A DNA stretch of 64,000 nucleotides, taken from NCBI RefSeq assembly GCF_937903345.1, contig NZ_CALCZQ010000030.1:1-64000 (forward strand). Reading direction: 5' to 3'. Positions 44,576 through 54,002 of the stretch are shown one piece after another (positions within the stretch are counted from its first letter, which is position 1; each line of letters opens with the position of its first letter). The DNA comes from an uncultured Emticicia sp. Lineage in GTDB: Bacteria; Bacteroidota; Bacteroidia; Cytophagales; Spirosomataceae. Below the pieces are notes generated by a model. The model made no database searches. It saw nothing but the letters and a program-made list of their open reading frames with translations, and had not been told where the DNA came from. Made by a program: the position numbers and the translations under genes.

Positions 44576-45925
44576 TTATTCTTCATAATAATACCCAAAA
44601 ATTATCCCCATTTCGTCTTCGGTTGTGAGTCCGAATCTTACGGTTTTATCAGAGGTATTATTATAGGTAATTCTTGAAGTAAGACCTTCTCCTTTTTTTA
44701 GTGAAATGTTTGGTAGATAATTGATTTTTTCGGGGTGTTCCCAGTTGGTAGAGGTATAAACAACTTCTCCGTTTCTTGCACCACCATTGATTAAAATCTC
44801 GAATTTTTCACCAAATTTATGAGTATGTGAGAAGAGCATAACAATTTTTACATTTTTATCAAAAGTGAAGTCTTTGCTTACGACTGTACGAGTTTTGGCA
44901 GGAATCGTCAAACTTTGATTGCCAAAATCAATCACTTTCAAAATATTTTTTACATTAGCTTTTGGTGTAGTGTATAGATTGATATTTACTTCTCCTGGAA
45001 TTGCTTTTGTTCCTCTGTTGTAATAATGTGAATTCATATCGAAAGTAGCATTGGCGGGTACTTCAACGGCAGTGCCTTCGGGAAAGGTATAGTCATCGTT
45101 AGCTTCGCTTCCTCCAAAATTGAAAATATGATTGCCCATCTGTGCGAAAGTGACAATATCATAGGTGCCGTCGGGATTCCTTAAATCGCGTACTTTATTG
45201 ATTGCCCCAAGATTTGTGTTGTTTCGGAACCCATATAAAATAAAATGATGGCTGCCCGAACGCATACTAATTTGCATCCGATTGACATAGACTGTTTCGG
45301 TATTACCAAGTGGTTTTCTGACAAACAATTCTCGTTCAAAATTGGGTGCTACATCAAATTTATCCAAAACCATCTGATATCCTGTGCCAGAAGCTGGAGG
45401 TGGTAAACCTAAAAATGTTGAAGTGCTCGGAGTTTTATCATCAAGAAGTGAAGCATCGGCTACATTAGCAGTTTCGGGAGCTCCAGCTTCTATCCAACGC
45501 CTAATAAATTCGATTTGTCCGACTGAAAGTAAATCTCCACCCAGCGGCATTATTGATCCATAGCTTTTTCCTCCGTGGTGAATTGGGTCGTAAAAAAGTT
45601 TGTGATAAAGCAAACTTTCAAGAGATTTGAAGGCTTTTACACGCTTTAAGCCATTTTGAACGGCCGTTTTGTTTGTAGGACTTACTTCAAATAAATTTTT
45701 ATAGGCTTGTCCTTTGGTCAAAACTAATTTGTGTTGAGCATAATTACCATCAGATTCAGAAGCATGGCAGCCCGATGTTGCACAGCTTTTTGTCAGAATT
45801 TTGTCTTGTAATAAATCAAAACTGCCGGCATTTGTTGCTATCTGCTCTTTTTGAGTGCAAGAATTTATTAATGTCGCCGTTAGGATGATGGAAGCTGAAA
45901 GTATTGATAGAAGTGTATATTTCAT
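44576..45925 (-). CDS. Lipoprotein with cytochrome-c-like motif and PHM-like copper monooxygenase core
   Basis: A 449-residue lipoprotein (lipobox NSC, Cys23). The N-terminal part has a haem-type motif with four spacer residues, C48-A-T-S-G-C53-H54, and a possible distal Met in SIMPLGG (M126). The rest carries all copper ligands of peptidylglycine hydroxylating monooxygenase in order: H226-H227 in SGSHHFIL, H300 in NSHYYN, H367 and H369 in SHTHKFGE, and M439 in EDEMGIIFGYYY. This suggests a surface redox enzyme using two type II coppers, possibly fed by a haem domain. Whether CxxxxCH binds haem c is uncertain. Monocistronic or leading to the OmpA-like gene. Confidence 0.8.
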   Translation of the reverse strand: MKYTLLSILSASIILTATLINSCTQKEQIATNAGSFDLLQDKILTKSCATSGCHASESDGNYAQHKLVLTKGQAYKNLFEVSPTNKTAVQNGLKRVKAFKSLESLLYHKLFYDPIHHGGKSYGSIMPLGGDLLSVGQIEFIRRWIEAGAPETANVADASLLDDKTPSTSTFLGLPPPASGTGYQMVLDKFDVAPNFERELFVRKPLGNTETVYVNRMQISMRSGSHHFILYGFRNNTNLGAINKVRDLRNPDGTYDIVTFAQMGNHIFNFGGSEANDDYTFPEGTAVEVPANATFDMNSHYYNRGTKAIPGEVNINLYTTPKANVKNILKVIDFGNQSLTIPAKTRTVVSKDFTFDKNVKIVMLFSHTHKFGEKFEILINGGARNGEVVYTSTNWEHPEKINYLPNISLKKGEGLTSRITYNNTSDKTVRFGLTTEDEMGIIFGYYYEE

Positions 45926-46107
45926 AGGATTTGCTTGATTGAATAAATCTTACAAACGAAATTAACTATAAAAAGTTACTTTTTGACCAAAAAATTGATA
46001 AAAGGTTTAGATTTAATGAAGAATTGTTAATTAAACAGGTTTATTTGAAAAATTGGAGATACCTTATTCTTTACACGTACCTACAAAAATAAACATTCAA
46101 CAATTTA

Positions 46108-46974
46108 TCATTTAGAAAGTTTCTCTCTCTGCCCAAGGTAAAGCCCCACAATCACCAAGGCAGTGCCAAGAAGAGTGTGGTAGGTGATTGGTTCATCAAG
46201 TAAAAAATAGGCATAGCTAAAACCAAAAATTGGACAAAGAAACAAGAAAAAAGAAGCCTTTACCGCATCAATTTTTAATAAGTATAACCAAAGATTTACT
46301 GCTATCACCGAAATAGGTACGATCAACCAAAACTCCGATAGGTAGAACGTTAGGTCGTAATTGTTTGGATTTTTGTGCATCAAAAATGTTATGGGTAACA
46401 TCAGTATTCCGCCCAGAAAAACTTGCCAGCCATTAATGGCCGTTCGTGAAAGTTTCCAGTCGATATTAGAGTAGTAAATGGTGCCAATAGAGTAGGAGAG
46501 CATACACAAAAACATGTAGAACAAGCCCATCGGCGTTGCAAAACTATTTTGAATGAGTGGAAAACAAGCGAAAGTTACGCCAACCATACCTAAAAGTACC
46601 GCCAACCACTCCGAAGATTTTACTTTTCTACCCATCCAAACGGCAGATAAAATACTGATAAAAAGCGGGTTAGTTGCGGTAGAGAGGCTGCCAATGCCTG
46701 CCGCTACTTCATTCATACCCAAAACAAAAAAACTTAGATAGAGGGTTACATTTAGTAATCCAAAAATCGTCAGTTTTTTCCATTCTTTTCCTTGTGGAAG
46801 TCTATCTTTTTGTATGAAATATGAATAAGCCAACATTCCAACACCCGCTACCAAAAAGCGGATTTGAAAAAGTACGAGCGGCTCAACCGACCGCAAGCCG
46901 ATTTTGGCTGCTGCTGAAGCCGAAGCCCACAAAGCGGCAAACAGAATGCCAAGAAGTATTGTTTTTAGATTCAA
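46108..46974 (-). CDS. EamA/DMT-family membrane transporter
   Basis: A 288-residue protein with about ten hydrophobic spans and an internal duplication typical of EamA (PF00892): the first half ends around residue 140 and the second contains LLDEPITYHTLLGTALVIVG, the usual end of the family. An exporter of small metabolites or amino acids is likely; the substrate is unknown. The gene starts 3 nt after the tatD stop, so the two are probably in one operon. Confidence 0.88.
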   Translation of the reverse strand: MNLKTILLGILFAALWASASAAAKIGLRSVEPLVLFQIRFLVAGVGMLAYSYFIQKDRLPQGKEWKKLTIFGLLNVTLYLSFFVLGMNEVAAGIGSLSTATNPLFISILSAVWMGRKVKSSEWLAVLLGMVGVTFACFPLIQNSFATPMGLFYMFLCMLSYSIGTIYYSNIDWKLSRTAINGWQVFLGGILMLPITFLMHKNPNNYDLTFYLSEFWLIVPISVIAVNLWLYLLKIDAVKASFFLFLCPIFGFSYAYFLLDEPITYHTLLGTALVIVGLYLGQREKLSK

Positions 46975-46977
46975 AAC

Positions 46978-47766
46978 CTATGATTTTAGACTGACCAAAG
47001 ATAAAGCATTTTGGGTAGTTTGCTGCACAACTTCATTGAAATTGATTGCTTTAATTTCAGCAATTCGGCGGGCTACCAACTCAATATAAACCACTTCGTT
47101 TCGTTTGCCACGATGCGGAACTGGGGCAAGATAAGGTGAGTCGGTTTCGAGAACGATGTGTTTTAAATCAATATATGGCAAAATCGTATCCATTCCGCCA
47201 TTTTTGAAGGTAGCCACTCCGCCAATTCCCAACAAAAAGTTGATTTCGATAATTTTCTGAGCTTCTTCCAAATTTCCTGAAAAACAATGAAAAATACCTC
47301 TCAGATCAGTCCAGCCAAATTGTTTGATTAGTTCAATACAACGCAAAATAGCATTATGTTCGTTGTTTTTTGAGTTTCGAGAATGAATACAAATCGGCAA
47401 ATTATATTTTTTAGCCAATGTAAGTTGGCGTAAAAAAACTTCTTCTTGCTGAGCCACAAAAGTCAAATCCCAGTAGAAATCAAGTCCGATTTCACCAATT
47501 AAAATAAACTTTCGGCGTTCGAGCCATTGTTCAACGACATTCAATTCCTGTTCAAAATTCTCTTTCACATAACACGGGTGCACGCCCATCATGGCATGAC
47601 AAACCTCAGGATATTGTTTTTCGAGAGCCAACATTCCATCAATTGTTTCATGATCGCAGTTGGGCATCCAGATTTGTTTTACTCCTGCCGAAAATGCTCG
47701 TTCGAGCATGGCATCACGGTCTTGCTCAAATTGCTCATCGTAAATGTGAGCGTGGGTTTCTATCAT
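46978..47766 (-). CDS. tatD: TatD-family metal-dependent deoxyribonuclease
   Basis: A 262-residue TIM-barrel hydrolase. The metal site starts with H5-x-H7 in ETHAHIYD; further ligands are in IGEIGLDFYWD (Glu and Asp), IHSRN (His), FHCFSG and ETDSPYLAP (Asp). All are present. TatD enzymes degrade DNA in 3'-5' direction and take part in DNA repair and quality control. Translationally close to the EamA gene. Confidence 0.92.
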   Translation of the reverse strand: MIETHAHIYDEQFEQDRDAMLERAFSAGVKQIWMPNCDHETIDGMLALEKQYPEVCHAMMGVHPCYVKENFEQELNVVEQWLERRKFILIGEIGLDFYWDLTFVAQQEEVFLRQLTLAKKYNLPICIHSRNSKNNEHNAILRCIELIKQFGWTDLRGIFHCFSGNLEEAQKIIEINFLLGIGGVATFKNGGMDTILPYIDLKHIVLETDSPYLAPVPHRGKRNEVVYIELVARRIAEIKAINFNEVVQQTTQNALSLVSLKS

Positions 47767-48094
47767 TATTCTTTGGTTTTTTCTTCAAAACATCCAAATA
47801 TTCTAATACTTGGTTGATTTAATCAGTACTTAATATTTCTCGAAAATCTCTTTTTAGGATGACTTATGAACTTCTTTTTTAAAACCATCAATGACATTCC
47901 TATGGCAATCAAAATTATTATTGTTTTAATCCTAAATTATTCCTTTTTGTTTAAACATAAATCATTTAGCTTAGTTTTCAATAAAGATTAGCTTTCAACC
48001 AAAACTTGAAAGGGTTTTTATTAGGAAATTATTACAGCAAAATTACGATTGAAAAAATCAAAAACCTTAACTTTGGCAATAAAACCATTGATAA
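47767..48094. other. Divergent intergenic region with a candidate promoter
   Basis: About 330 AT-rich bases between divergent tatD and the glycosyltransferase gene. A possible plus-strand promoter is TTG (48049-48051), 16 nt, TAACTTTG (48068-48075), 20 nt before the ATG; the spacing is slightly short. A 41-codon hydrophobic frame (47866-47991) is not supported as a gene. Confidence 0.45.
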
Positions 48095-48835
48095 ATGAAA
48101 GTTTCGGTAGTAATTATAACGCTTAATAATGTTCGCACAATCAGACAAGTATTGGAGTCCATTAGTGGTTGGGCTAATGAAATTGTTGTAGTAGATAGCG
48201 GAAGTACCGACGAAACTATAAAAATTGCCAACGAGTTTGCTTGTAAAACGCAATACCGAAAATTTGATGGTTTTGGCACACAAAAACGCTTCGCCGTTGA
48301 TCAAGCTCAAAACGATTGGATTTTTATTGTTGATGCTGACGAAGTTGTGAGTGAAGAACTAAAAAAAGAAATAGATATTGCGATACAAAGTGCTGATTAT
48401 AAAGGATATATGATACCTAACACCCTCGTTTTTCTTGATGGTATTATGCGTTTTGGACGTGAATATAAAATGCCTCATTTACGCCTTTTTAATAAAAAAT
48501 TTGGTAATTATAACGACCGAGAAGTACACGAAGATGTAGTTTTGGACGGAAAAATTGCCATACTCAAAAACCACGTTTTGCATTACAGTTATGCCGATTT
48601 GGCGGAGGTTTTTCAAAAAATGAATAATTATTCGTCTCGTGCTGCCAACGTACTTTATAAACAAGGCAAAAAGGCATCTTTGCTCAAAGTTGTTACGAAG
48701 TTTCCTATTACTTTCTTTACCGAATATTTTATCAGACTCAATTTTTTAAATGGCTATCGAGGTTTTGTTTGGGCTTTCACACAGAGCGTTTATGCAACGA
48801 TGAAATATTTGAAGTTGAGGGAGATAACAAGATAA
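48095..48835 (+). CDS. Family 2 glycosyltransferase (LPS core WaaE/KdtX-like)
   Basis: A 246-residue GT-A-fold transferase. It starts directly with VSVVIITLNN, then VVDSGSTDET (nucleotide-sugar binding) and FIVDADEVVS, in which DAD is the metal-binding DxD. YNDREVHEDVVLDG is the conserved block of WaaE/KdtX-type LPS core beta-glucosyltransferases. A C-terminal hydrophobic helix may attach it to the inner membrane. Probably acts in lipopolysaccharide or other surface-glycan synthesis. Confidence 0.85.
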   Translation: MKVSVVIITLNNVRTIRQVLESISGWANEIVVVDSGSTDETIKIANEFACKTQYRKFDGFGTQKRFAVDQAQNDWIFIVDADEVVSEELKKEIDIAIQSADYKGYMIPNTLVFLDGIMRFGREYKMPHLRLFNKKFGNYNDREVHEDVVLDGKIAILKNHVLHYSYADLAEVFQKMNNYSSRAANVLYKQGKKASLLKVVTKFPITFFTEYFIRLNFLNGYRGFVWAFTQSVYATMKYLKLREITR

Positions 48836-48931
48836 TGCTTTAATGATAGTATAAGTGAATGATAGAATAGACAAATTTAAATATTCAATTAATCAACCAA
48901 TCAATCATTCCTATCAATCAAAATTAAATGT

Positions 48932-49435
48932 ATGACCAAAATCGGATTAATATCAGATACGCACGGATTTCTTGATGAATCGGTTTTTATCCATTTCAAA
49001 GATTGTGACGAAATTTGGCATGCGGGTGATATTGGTTCGCTCGAAATCATTGAAAAATTAGAGGCCTTTAAACCAACTCGCTTTGTGTATGGTAATATTG
49101 ATGAAAAAGAAATACAGTGGAAAGTGCCTGAAAATCAGAACTTTATGATTGAAGGGCTTGAGGTTTGGACAACCCATATCGGTGGAAGTCCACCAACTTA
49201 TAATCCAGCTGTAAAGAAGGAACTCAATATTAAAACACCTGATATTTTTGTTTGTGGACACTCACATATCCTCAAAGCCATGCGAGATGAGAAACAAAAT
49301 AACATGATTTTTTTAAATCCAGGGGCGGCAGGTAAACAAGGTTGGCATAAAATGAAAACTTTGCTTAGATTTACATTGGACACTGGAAAAATGTCTAACT
49401 TAGAAGTCGTAGAGTTGGGTCTCCGAGGAAAGTAA
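48932..49435 (+). CDS. YfcE/MJ0936-family metallophosphoesterase
   Basis: A 167-residue calcineurin-fold phosphodiesterase. The five metal motifs appear in order: GLISDTHG, HAGDIGS, YGNID, TTHIGG and CGHSH, with the closing NPGAAG. Relatives hydrolyse phosphodiesters such as bis(p-nitrophenyl) phosphate or 2',3'-cAMP; the physiological substrate is usually unknown. The downstream secreted-protein gene begins 22 nt later. Confidence 0.9.
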   Translation: MTKIGLISDTHGFLDESVFIHFKDCDEIWHAGDIGSLEIIEKLEAFKPTRFVYGNIDEKEIQWKVPENQNFMIEGLEVWTTHIGGSPPTYNPAVKKELNIKTPDIFVCGHSHILKAMRDEKQNNMIFLNPGAAGKQGWHKMKTLLRFTLDTGKMSNLEVVELGLRGK

Positions 49436-49457
49436 TTTTTTGCCGTCAACAGCCATT

Positions 49458-50945
49458 ATGAAAAATTATCAAAGGTACATTTTTACTATTTTATTTTTTT
49501 GGTTTGCAATTCCTGTATCGGCTCAACTTACACAAGTCAAACGAATTGAGTTTGACCGTCGAAATGATATAGAAGAGGAAAATTTGGTAATACCACTCAA
49601 AGAAAGTGGCGTTTTGATTATGCAGTCAAAAGTTGAGGCTTTTCACCGAAAGGCAACATTCGATTTTTATAAATATGATAGTACACTTACTCAAATCTGG
49701 AAAACAACTTTCCTTCCTGACCCTGAATATGATTTAGTAAAAACTTTCCGAAACCAACAATTTATGTATGTTTTGTTTAAGAAAACCGACAAAATTGATA
49801 TTGGTGTTCTAAGAGTTGATGTAGAAACTGGTGACACATCGTATGCTGAAGGCAATTTGCTTACCAACATTGATATTGAGCATTTTGTGGTTTTGCAAAG
49901 TAAGGCTTTTTTTGGCGGAAAATTTAATGACCGTCCGGTGGTTGTGATGTTTAGTTTTTTTGATTATACCTCTAAAGTTTTACCCGAGGTTCATAGTAAT
50001 AATCTCGCTATCAATGAATTAGACGTTGATGAACACGGCAATTTTCTATATTTAATGCTAAAAAATGATCGTAATTGTCAGTTTATAGTCAAAAAATATT
50101 CTTATGAAGGAAAGTTGATTAAGAGTTTTACCTTAGGAAATAGAGATACTACTCCGATTTCGGGCGAGGTTTTAAATATTGATGAAGAACACCCGATTTT
50201 GATGGGAAATTATGCCGATGGTTGTTCGCCTTTTGCACTTGGTTTTTATGTTCAGCAGCTAAACGAAGATTCAAAAATTCAGTACATTAACTTTACCGAA
50301 TTGGATAATTTTTTCAGTTTCATGAGTGCCAAAAGAGAAGAAAAAATCAAGCAGAGAATCAAGCAGAAGAAACAAAAAGGAAAAGACGTAAAACTAAGAT
50401 ACCGATTGTTTTTGCATGACATCATTCCGACTAATGATGGTTGGATAATGTTGGCAGAAGTTTTTTATCCTGAATACAAATCAATACCAAGTTCAATAGG
50501 CTGGAATAATTGGCGAAATTATCGCATCGGAAATGATGTTTATAATAACTTTCGGTATTCACATGCCATCGTTTGTGGTTTCGATAAATCGGGTAAGTTG
50601 GTTTGGAATAACAGTGTTTCGCTTAAAGACATCGAAAGTAGCGAGTTGAATGCTAAAGTTCAAATGACCCAACAAGAAGATTATCATATTTTGGCCTATC
50701 CTGATGAAAAGCTTATTCGTACGGCGGTAATAAGAGGAAACGAAAAAGTGAAAGATTTAGAAAATTTTGATCTAAAAGCTAGTTCCGAATCTGACAGAAT
50801 TGTTGCTACACAGCGTACCAATTTGGCTGCCTGGTATGGTAAGAGTTTTTTGGTTTATGGCTATCAAAGTGTAAATCGTAAAAATGAAATTACGAATACT
50901 GATATATTTTATATTTCTAAATTGACATATACATTTAAGAAATAA
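49458..50945 (+). CDS. Exported protein of unknown function
   Basis: A 495-residue protein with a signal peptide (about 1-21, cleavage SA-Q). No motif of a named family is seen; it is rich in beta-strand patterns with repeated F-D-x-x-G turns (for example GFDKSGKLVWNN), suggesting a propeller-like or beta-sandwich fold. A strongly basic segment (REEKIKQRIKQKKQKGK, about 290-306) interrupts the beta pattern. The frame opens at a TTG (49440), but the ATG at 49458 fits the signal peptide. Its 3' end overlaps that of the convergent ApbE gene by 11 bases. Confidence 0.65.
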   Translation: MKNYQRYIFTILFFWFAIPVSAQLTQVKRIEFDRRNDIEEENLVIPLKESGVLIMQSKVEAFHRKATFDFYKYDSTLTQIWKTTFLPDPEYDLVKTFRNQQFMYVLFKKTDKIDIGVLRVDVETGDTSYAEGNLLTNIDIEHFVVLQSKAFFGGKFNDRPVVVMFSFFDYTSKVLPEVHSNNLAINELDVDEHGNFLYLMLKNDRNCQFIVKKYSYEGKLIKSFTLGNRDTTPISGEVLNIDEEHPILMGNYADGCSPFALGFYVQQLNEDSKIQYINFTELDNFFSFMSAKREEKIKQRIKQKKQKGKDVKLRYRLFLHDIIPTNDGWIMLAEVFYPEYKSIPSSIGWNNWRNYRIGNDVYNNFRYSHAIVCGFDKSGKLVWNNSVSLKDIESSELNAKVQMTQQEDYHILAYPDEKLIRTAVIRGNEKVKDLENFDLKASSESDRIVATQRTNLAAWYGKSFLVYGYQSVNRKNEITNTDIFYISKLTYTFKK

Positions 50946-51927
50946 AAGCAGGTTTACTCCTGATTACTTTTGCTTTAAGTTTTTTTGCCAATTTTTTGCC
51001 ACTTTTTGCTGGCATTAAATATAAAGCTGTTGAAAGCCAGTCTGAGATAGTACCGTCATTTGCAATTATACTAACTTGGTGAGGTTCGGTATGGCCGATT
51101 CCTGTTTTTGGGTCAAGAATGTGAGCGTATTTTTTGCCGTCAATTGCTACAAACTGATAGGAATCGCCAGAAGTTGAAACGCCACAGTTTTTCAAGAAAT
51201 ATTTTTCTTTATTAATTATAATTTCCCAACCATCGGAAGATTCAATCGGTGAATTTGAAACAACAATATTTCCTCCTGCTTCAATCATCGCCGCTTTTAT
51301 ACCATTTGCTTTCAAAACCTTCATCATTTCATCTTCCGCAAAGCCTTTTCCAATTCCTCCAAAATCAAGCCTCATTCCTTTGGTTTCAAGCATAATAGAT
51401 TGATTGATTTTATTGAAAACTATTTTTTCTATACCAATTTTAGCTTTTGCTTCCGTGATTTGAGTAGGGGTGGGTAATTGTTTTTGGCGTTTCATGCGTC
51501 GCCATAGTTGGGTAAGTGGGCCAATCGTCACATCAAAGTTTCCTGCCGATAATTTAGCCGCTTTCACAGATTCTTGCAGAATATTCCATAAATCAGCACT
51601 TATTTTTATGTATTGACCACTGCCAGCGGTGCGGCAAAGTGTGTTTACTTCACTATCTTCTCGATAATCGCTGAGTGACAAATTCAATTCATCTAGCCGA
51701 GCAAAGGCCTTTTGAGTAGCGTTTTTGGCTGATAATGAATCTGAGGCATAAACAAGCACTCTAAACATCGTTCCCATTTGTGGGTATGTAAATTCAAAAC
51801 GTTTTTGGGCGGAGAGTTGTAAACAAAAAAAGAGGAAGCCACCTATTCTCAAGAGAGGGGATTTATAAAAGCCCCCTTTGGGGGATAGGGGGCTTTTATG
51901 ATATTTATTTAATTTCAAATAAAGCAT
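50935..51927 (-). CDS. apbE: FAD:protein FMN transferase (ApbE)
   Basis: A 330-residue ApbE-family enzyme that attaches FMN to Thr or Ser of target proteins such as Rnf/Nqr subunits. Motifs: TYPQMGTMFRVL, FDVTIGPLTQLW, RLDFGGIGKGFA, MIEAGGNIVV and the metal-site segment DGTISDWLSTALYLM. The start is uncertain. The ATG at 51927 lies inside the end of the upstream gene and the first 25 residues come from a palindromic repeat; a TTG at 51852 would start just before a clean signal peptide (IGGFLFFCLQLSA-Q). The second start is biologically more likely. No Rnf or Nqr genes are in the window. Confidence 0.85.
   Translation of the reverse strand: MLYLKLNKYHKSPLSPKGGFYKSPLLRIGGFLFFCLQLSAQKRFEFTYPQMGTMFRVLVYASDSLSAKNATQKAFARLDELNLSLSDYREDSEVNTLCRTAGSGQYIKISADLWNILQESVKAAKLSAGNFDVTIGPLTQLWRRMKRQKQLPTPTQITEAKAKIGIEKIVFNKINQSIMLETKGMRLDFGGIGKGFAEDEMMKVLKANGIKAAMIEAGGNIVVSNSPIESSDGWEIIINKEKYFLKNCGVSTSGDSYQFVAIDGKKYAHILDPKTGIGHTEPHQVSIIANDGTISDWLSTALYLMPAKSGKKLAKKLKAKVIRSKPAFIS
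51867..51897 (-). terminator. Palindromic CCCCCT/AGGGGG hairpin, probable terminator
   Basis: AAAAGCCCCCT (51867-51877) pairs perfectly with AGGGGGCTTTT (51887-51897), 9-nt loop. It follows the LolA-like stop by 7 nt and has a T-run on both strands, so it should terminate that gene. It also looks like a dispersed Bacteroidetes repeat (compare 20934-20969). Confidence 0.75.
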
Positions 51928-52603
51928 CAGCTAAGTTTGTATTTACTTGAATTTTAGTAGCTGTTAGAGCCAACTGAGCCATTCCTAAATCTTGGTTTAG
52001 TTTATGAGCAAATTTCACACCGCTAATTTCTTTATAATCAGAGTAATCAGAAGTGATAGTTTGGCTGCCCATTGGACTTTCAGCTGTGATTGCTTGACGA
52101 ATTTTCAAACCTGATAATACATCATAGTATTCTGTCATTTTAGTCTCACCAACTGATACTTCAAGTTTGTGAGCCTCTACATCACCTACTTTTTCTTTAC
52201 CAATGTATGTAACTTTTGCTCCAACGGTTACATAATTTGCTTCTGGAACTATGAAAGATTGAATAGCAATTGCTTTTACTTTTTCTGGTTCTGTTATTTC
52301 TTGTGATCCTTGCATTCCACCAATTTGTACCTTTAGTCCATTACAAACTTGTTTCTGTACTTCTCCCATGCCAGCGACACTCACCGTTTGAAGGAATTTA
52401 TTAGTTGGTTTTTTATGTATCAATACTTCAAGCGATTGTCCCTGTACTTCGCCAGTCATGGTAATTGATAAATCTTTAATTTTGGCGATAGCATCGCTGC
52501 CACCAATTGCTTTTACATAATTTGCGATGACCTCGTCGGCGGTTTGAGCAAAAGAGAGAGTGCTCACAAATAAGGTAGCTAATACGATACTAATTTTTTT
52601 CAT
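51905..52603 (-). CDS. LolA-like exported protein
   Basis: A 232-residue protein with a signal peptide (1-19, cleavage FA-Q) and a single beta-rich domain of the LolA/LolB-like superfamily: NYVKAIGGSDAIAKIKDL at the N-terminus, then alternating strands, with VEAHKLEVSV and TITSDYSDYKEISGVKFAHK in the second half. Such proteins bind lipids or lipoproteins in the periplasm. It lacks the features that would make it the main LolA. Function is inferred from the fold pattern only. Confidence 0.7.
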   Translation of the reverse strand: MKKISIVLATLFVSTLSFAQTADEVIANYVKAIGGSDAIAKIKDLSITMTGEVQGQSLEVLIHKKPTNKFLQTVSVAGMGEVQKQVCNGLKVQIGGMQGSQEITEPEKVKAIAIQSFIVPEANYVTVGAKVTYIGKEKVGDVEAHKLEVSVGETKMTEYYDVLSGLKIRQAITAESPMGSQTITSDYSDYKEISGVKFAHKLNQDLGMAQLALTATKIQVNTNLADALFEIK

Positions 52604-52742
52604 TGTGTTTTTTGAGATAGTGAAATTTTAAAATTGGAACAAAGGTGTGAAACAGCCATAGATATTCCAAATGTTTTTATGATAATTGGTGCTTAAAGGC
52701 TTTTTTATGGTTAGATATAAGGGTAGTTTTTATTGTGTAGTT

Positions 52743-54002
52743 TCAAAAAAGCAAATAAATTCCTGCTCCTACAAAATACCCCAAAAGTGCCAAAAGTGAG
52801 ATACGCTTTAAATACCATATAAAATCAATTTTTTCCATACCCATAACCGCTACCCCTGCTGCCGAACCGATAATCAGAATGCTTCCGCCAGTACCCGCAC
52901 AGTAGGCCAGAAAATCCCACATTTTATGGTCAGTCGGGAAACTACTGAGCTCATACATACCCATTGTGGCGGCGACCAATGGTACATTGTCGACAATAGC
53001 CGATGCCAAACCAATAAGCAGAATAATTAAATCTTGATTACCAATAGTATCATTCATGCTCATGGCCAAACTTTGCAAAAGCCCAGTTGATTCCAAACAG
53101 CCAATGGCCAAAAGAATACCTAAGAAAAACAAAATACTGCTCGAATCTATCTTGCTCAAAGCATGCGATGCCGTGAAAGCTTGGCGATCTTCTTCGTCTT
53201 TTTTGGAATGTAAAATTTCGCCTACTACCCAAACTATTCCTAAACCAAGCATCATACCCATATATGGTGGTAAATGTGTGACAGTCTTGAAAATTGGTAC
53301 AAAAAGCAATGTTCCGAGTCCGACAAAAAACATTGTATTGCGTTCTTTGGCAGTTGTATCTATAATATATTTTTCCTCCATTACTTGATTTTCAATTACT
53401 TGACCACTCATTTTAAAGCTTAAATATGTAAGTGGAATAACCAATGAAACCAAACTTGGAATGAATAAACTTCGCATAATATGCAGCGGAGTTATTTGTC
53501 CACCAATCCAAAGCATGGTGGTTGTTACGTCACCAATCGGAGACCACGCTCCGCCCGCATTGGCTGCAATGATTACGATTCCAGCAAAAAACTTGCGTTG
53601 ATCAGTATCCGAAACGATTTTTCGGAGTAGAGAAACCATCACTATTGCGGTAGTAAGATTATCCAGAACTGATGAAAGAAAAAATGCCAATAATCCGATT
53701 GTCCAGAGTAAAGTGACTGATTTTTTACTTGAAATTTGGTCGGTAATTATCTTAAAGCCTTGGTGGGCATCAATTAGCTCAACGATGGTCATTGCACCGA
53801 GTAAGAAAAAAAGAATTTCGGCAATGGATGATAAATGATGAGATAGTTTTTCTTGAACTGAATGACTTTCAGGGCAGCTCATGGCATAGACCGTCCAGCA
53901 GATTGTACCAACCAGTAGGGCAGACGCCGTTTTATTGATTTTTATTGGGTGTTCAAAGGCAATGGCCAAATAACCAACGATAAATATAATTGTGATAAGC
54001 AT
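52743..54002 (-). CDS. nhaD: NhaD-type sodium:proton antiporter
   Basis: A 419-residue membrane protein with about 11-12 spans, fitting NhaD. The signature region GGAWSPIGDVTTTMLW is present, and there are paired Asn/Asp-containing half-helices (SVLDNLTTAIVMVSLL and SAIVDNVPLVAATMGMY), as in the ion transporter superfamily. It exchanges Na+ or Li+ for protons at the inner membrane. Monocistronic. Confidence 0.9.
   Translation of the reverse strand: MLITIIFIVGYLAIAFEHPIKINKTASALLVGTICWTVYAMSCPESHSVQEKLSHHLSSIAEILFFLLGAMTIVELIDAHQGFKIITDQISSKKSVTLLWTIGLLAFFLSSVLDNLTTAIVMVSLLRKIVSDTDQRKFFAGIVIIAANAGGAWSPIGDVTTTMLWIGGQITPLHIMRSLFIPSLVSLVIPLTYLSFKMSGQVIENQVMEEKYIIDTTAKERNTMFFVGLGTLLFVPIFKTVTHLPPYMGMMLGLGIVWVVGEILHSKKDEEDRQAFTASHALSKIDSSSILFFLGILLAIGCLESTGLLQSLAMSMNDTIGNQDLIILLIGLASAIVDNVPLVAATMGMYELSSFPTDHKMWDFLAYCAGTGGSILIIGSAAGVAVMGMEKIDFIWYLKRISLLALLGYFVGAGIYLLF

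Noticed and set aside
47866..47991. A 41-codon hydrophobic small ORF upstream of the glycosyltransferase
   Set aside because: No ribosome-site or promoter support, and composition is typical of random AT-rich sequence.
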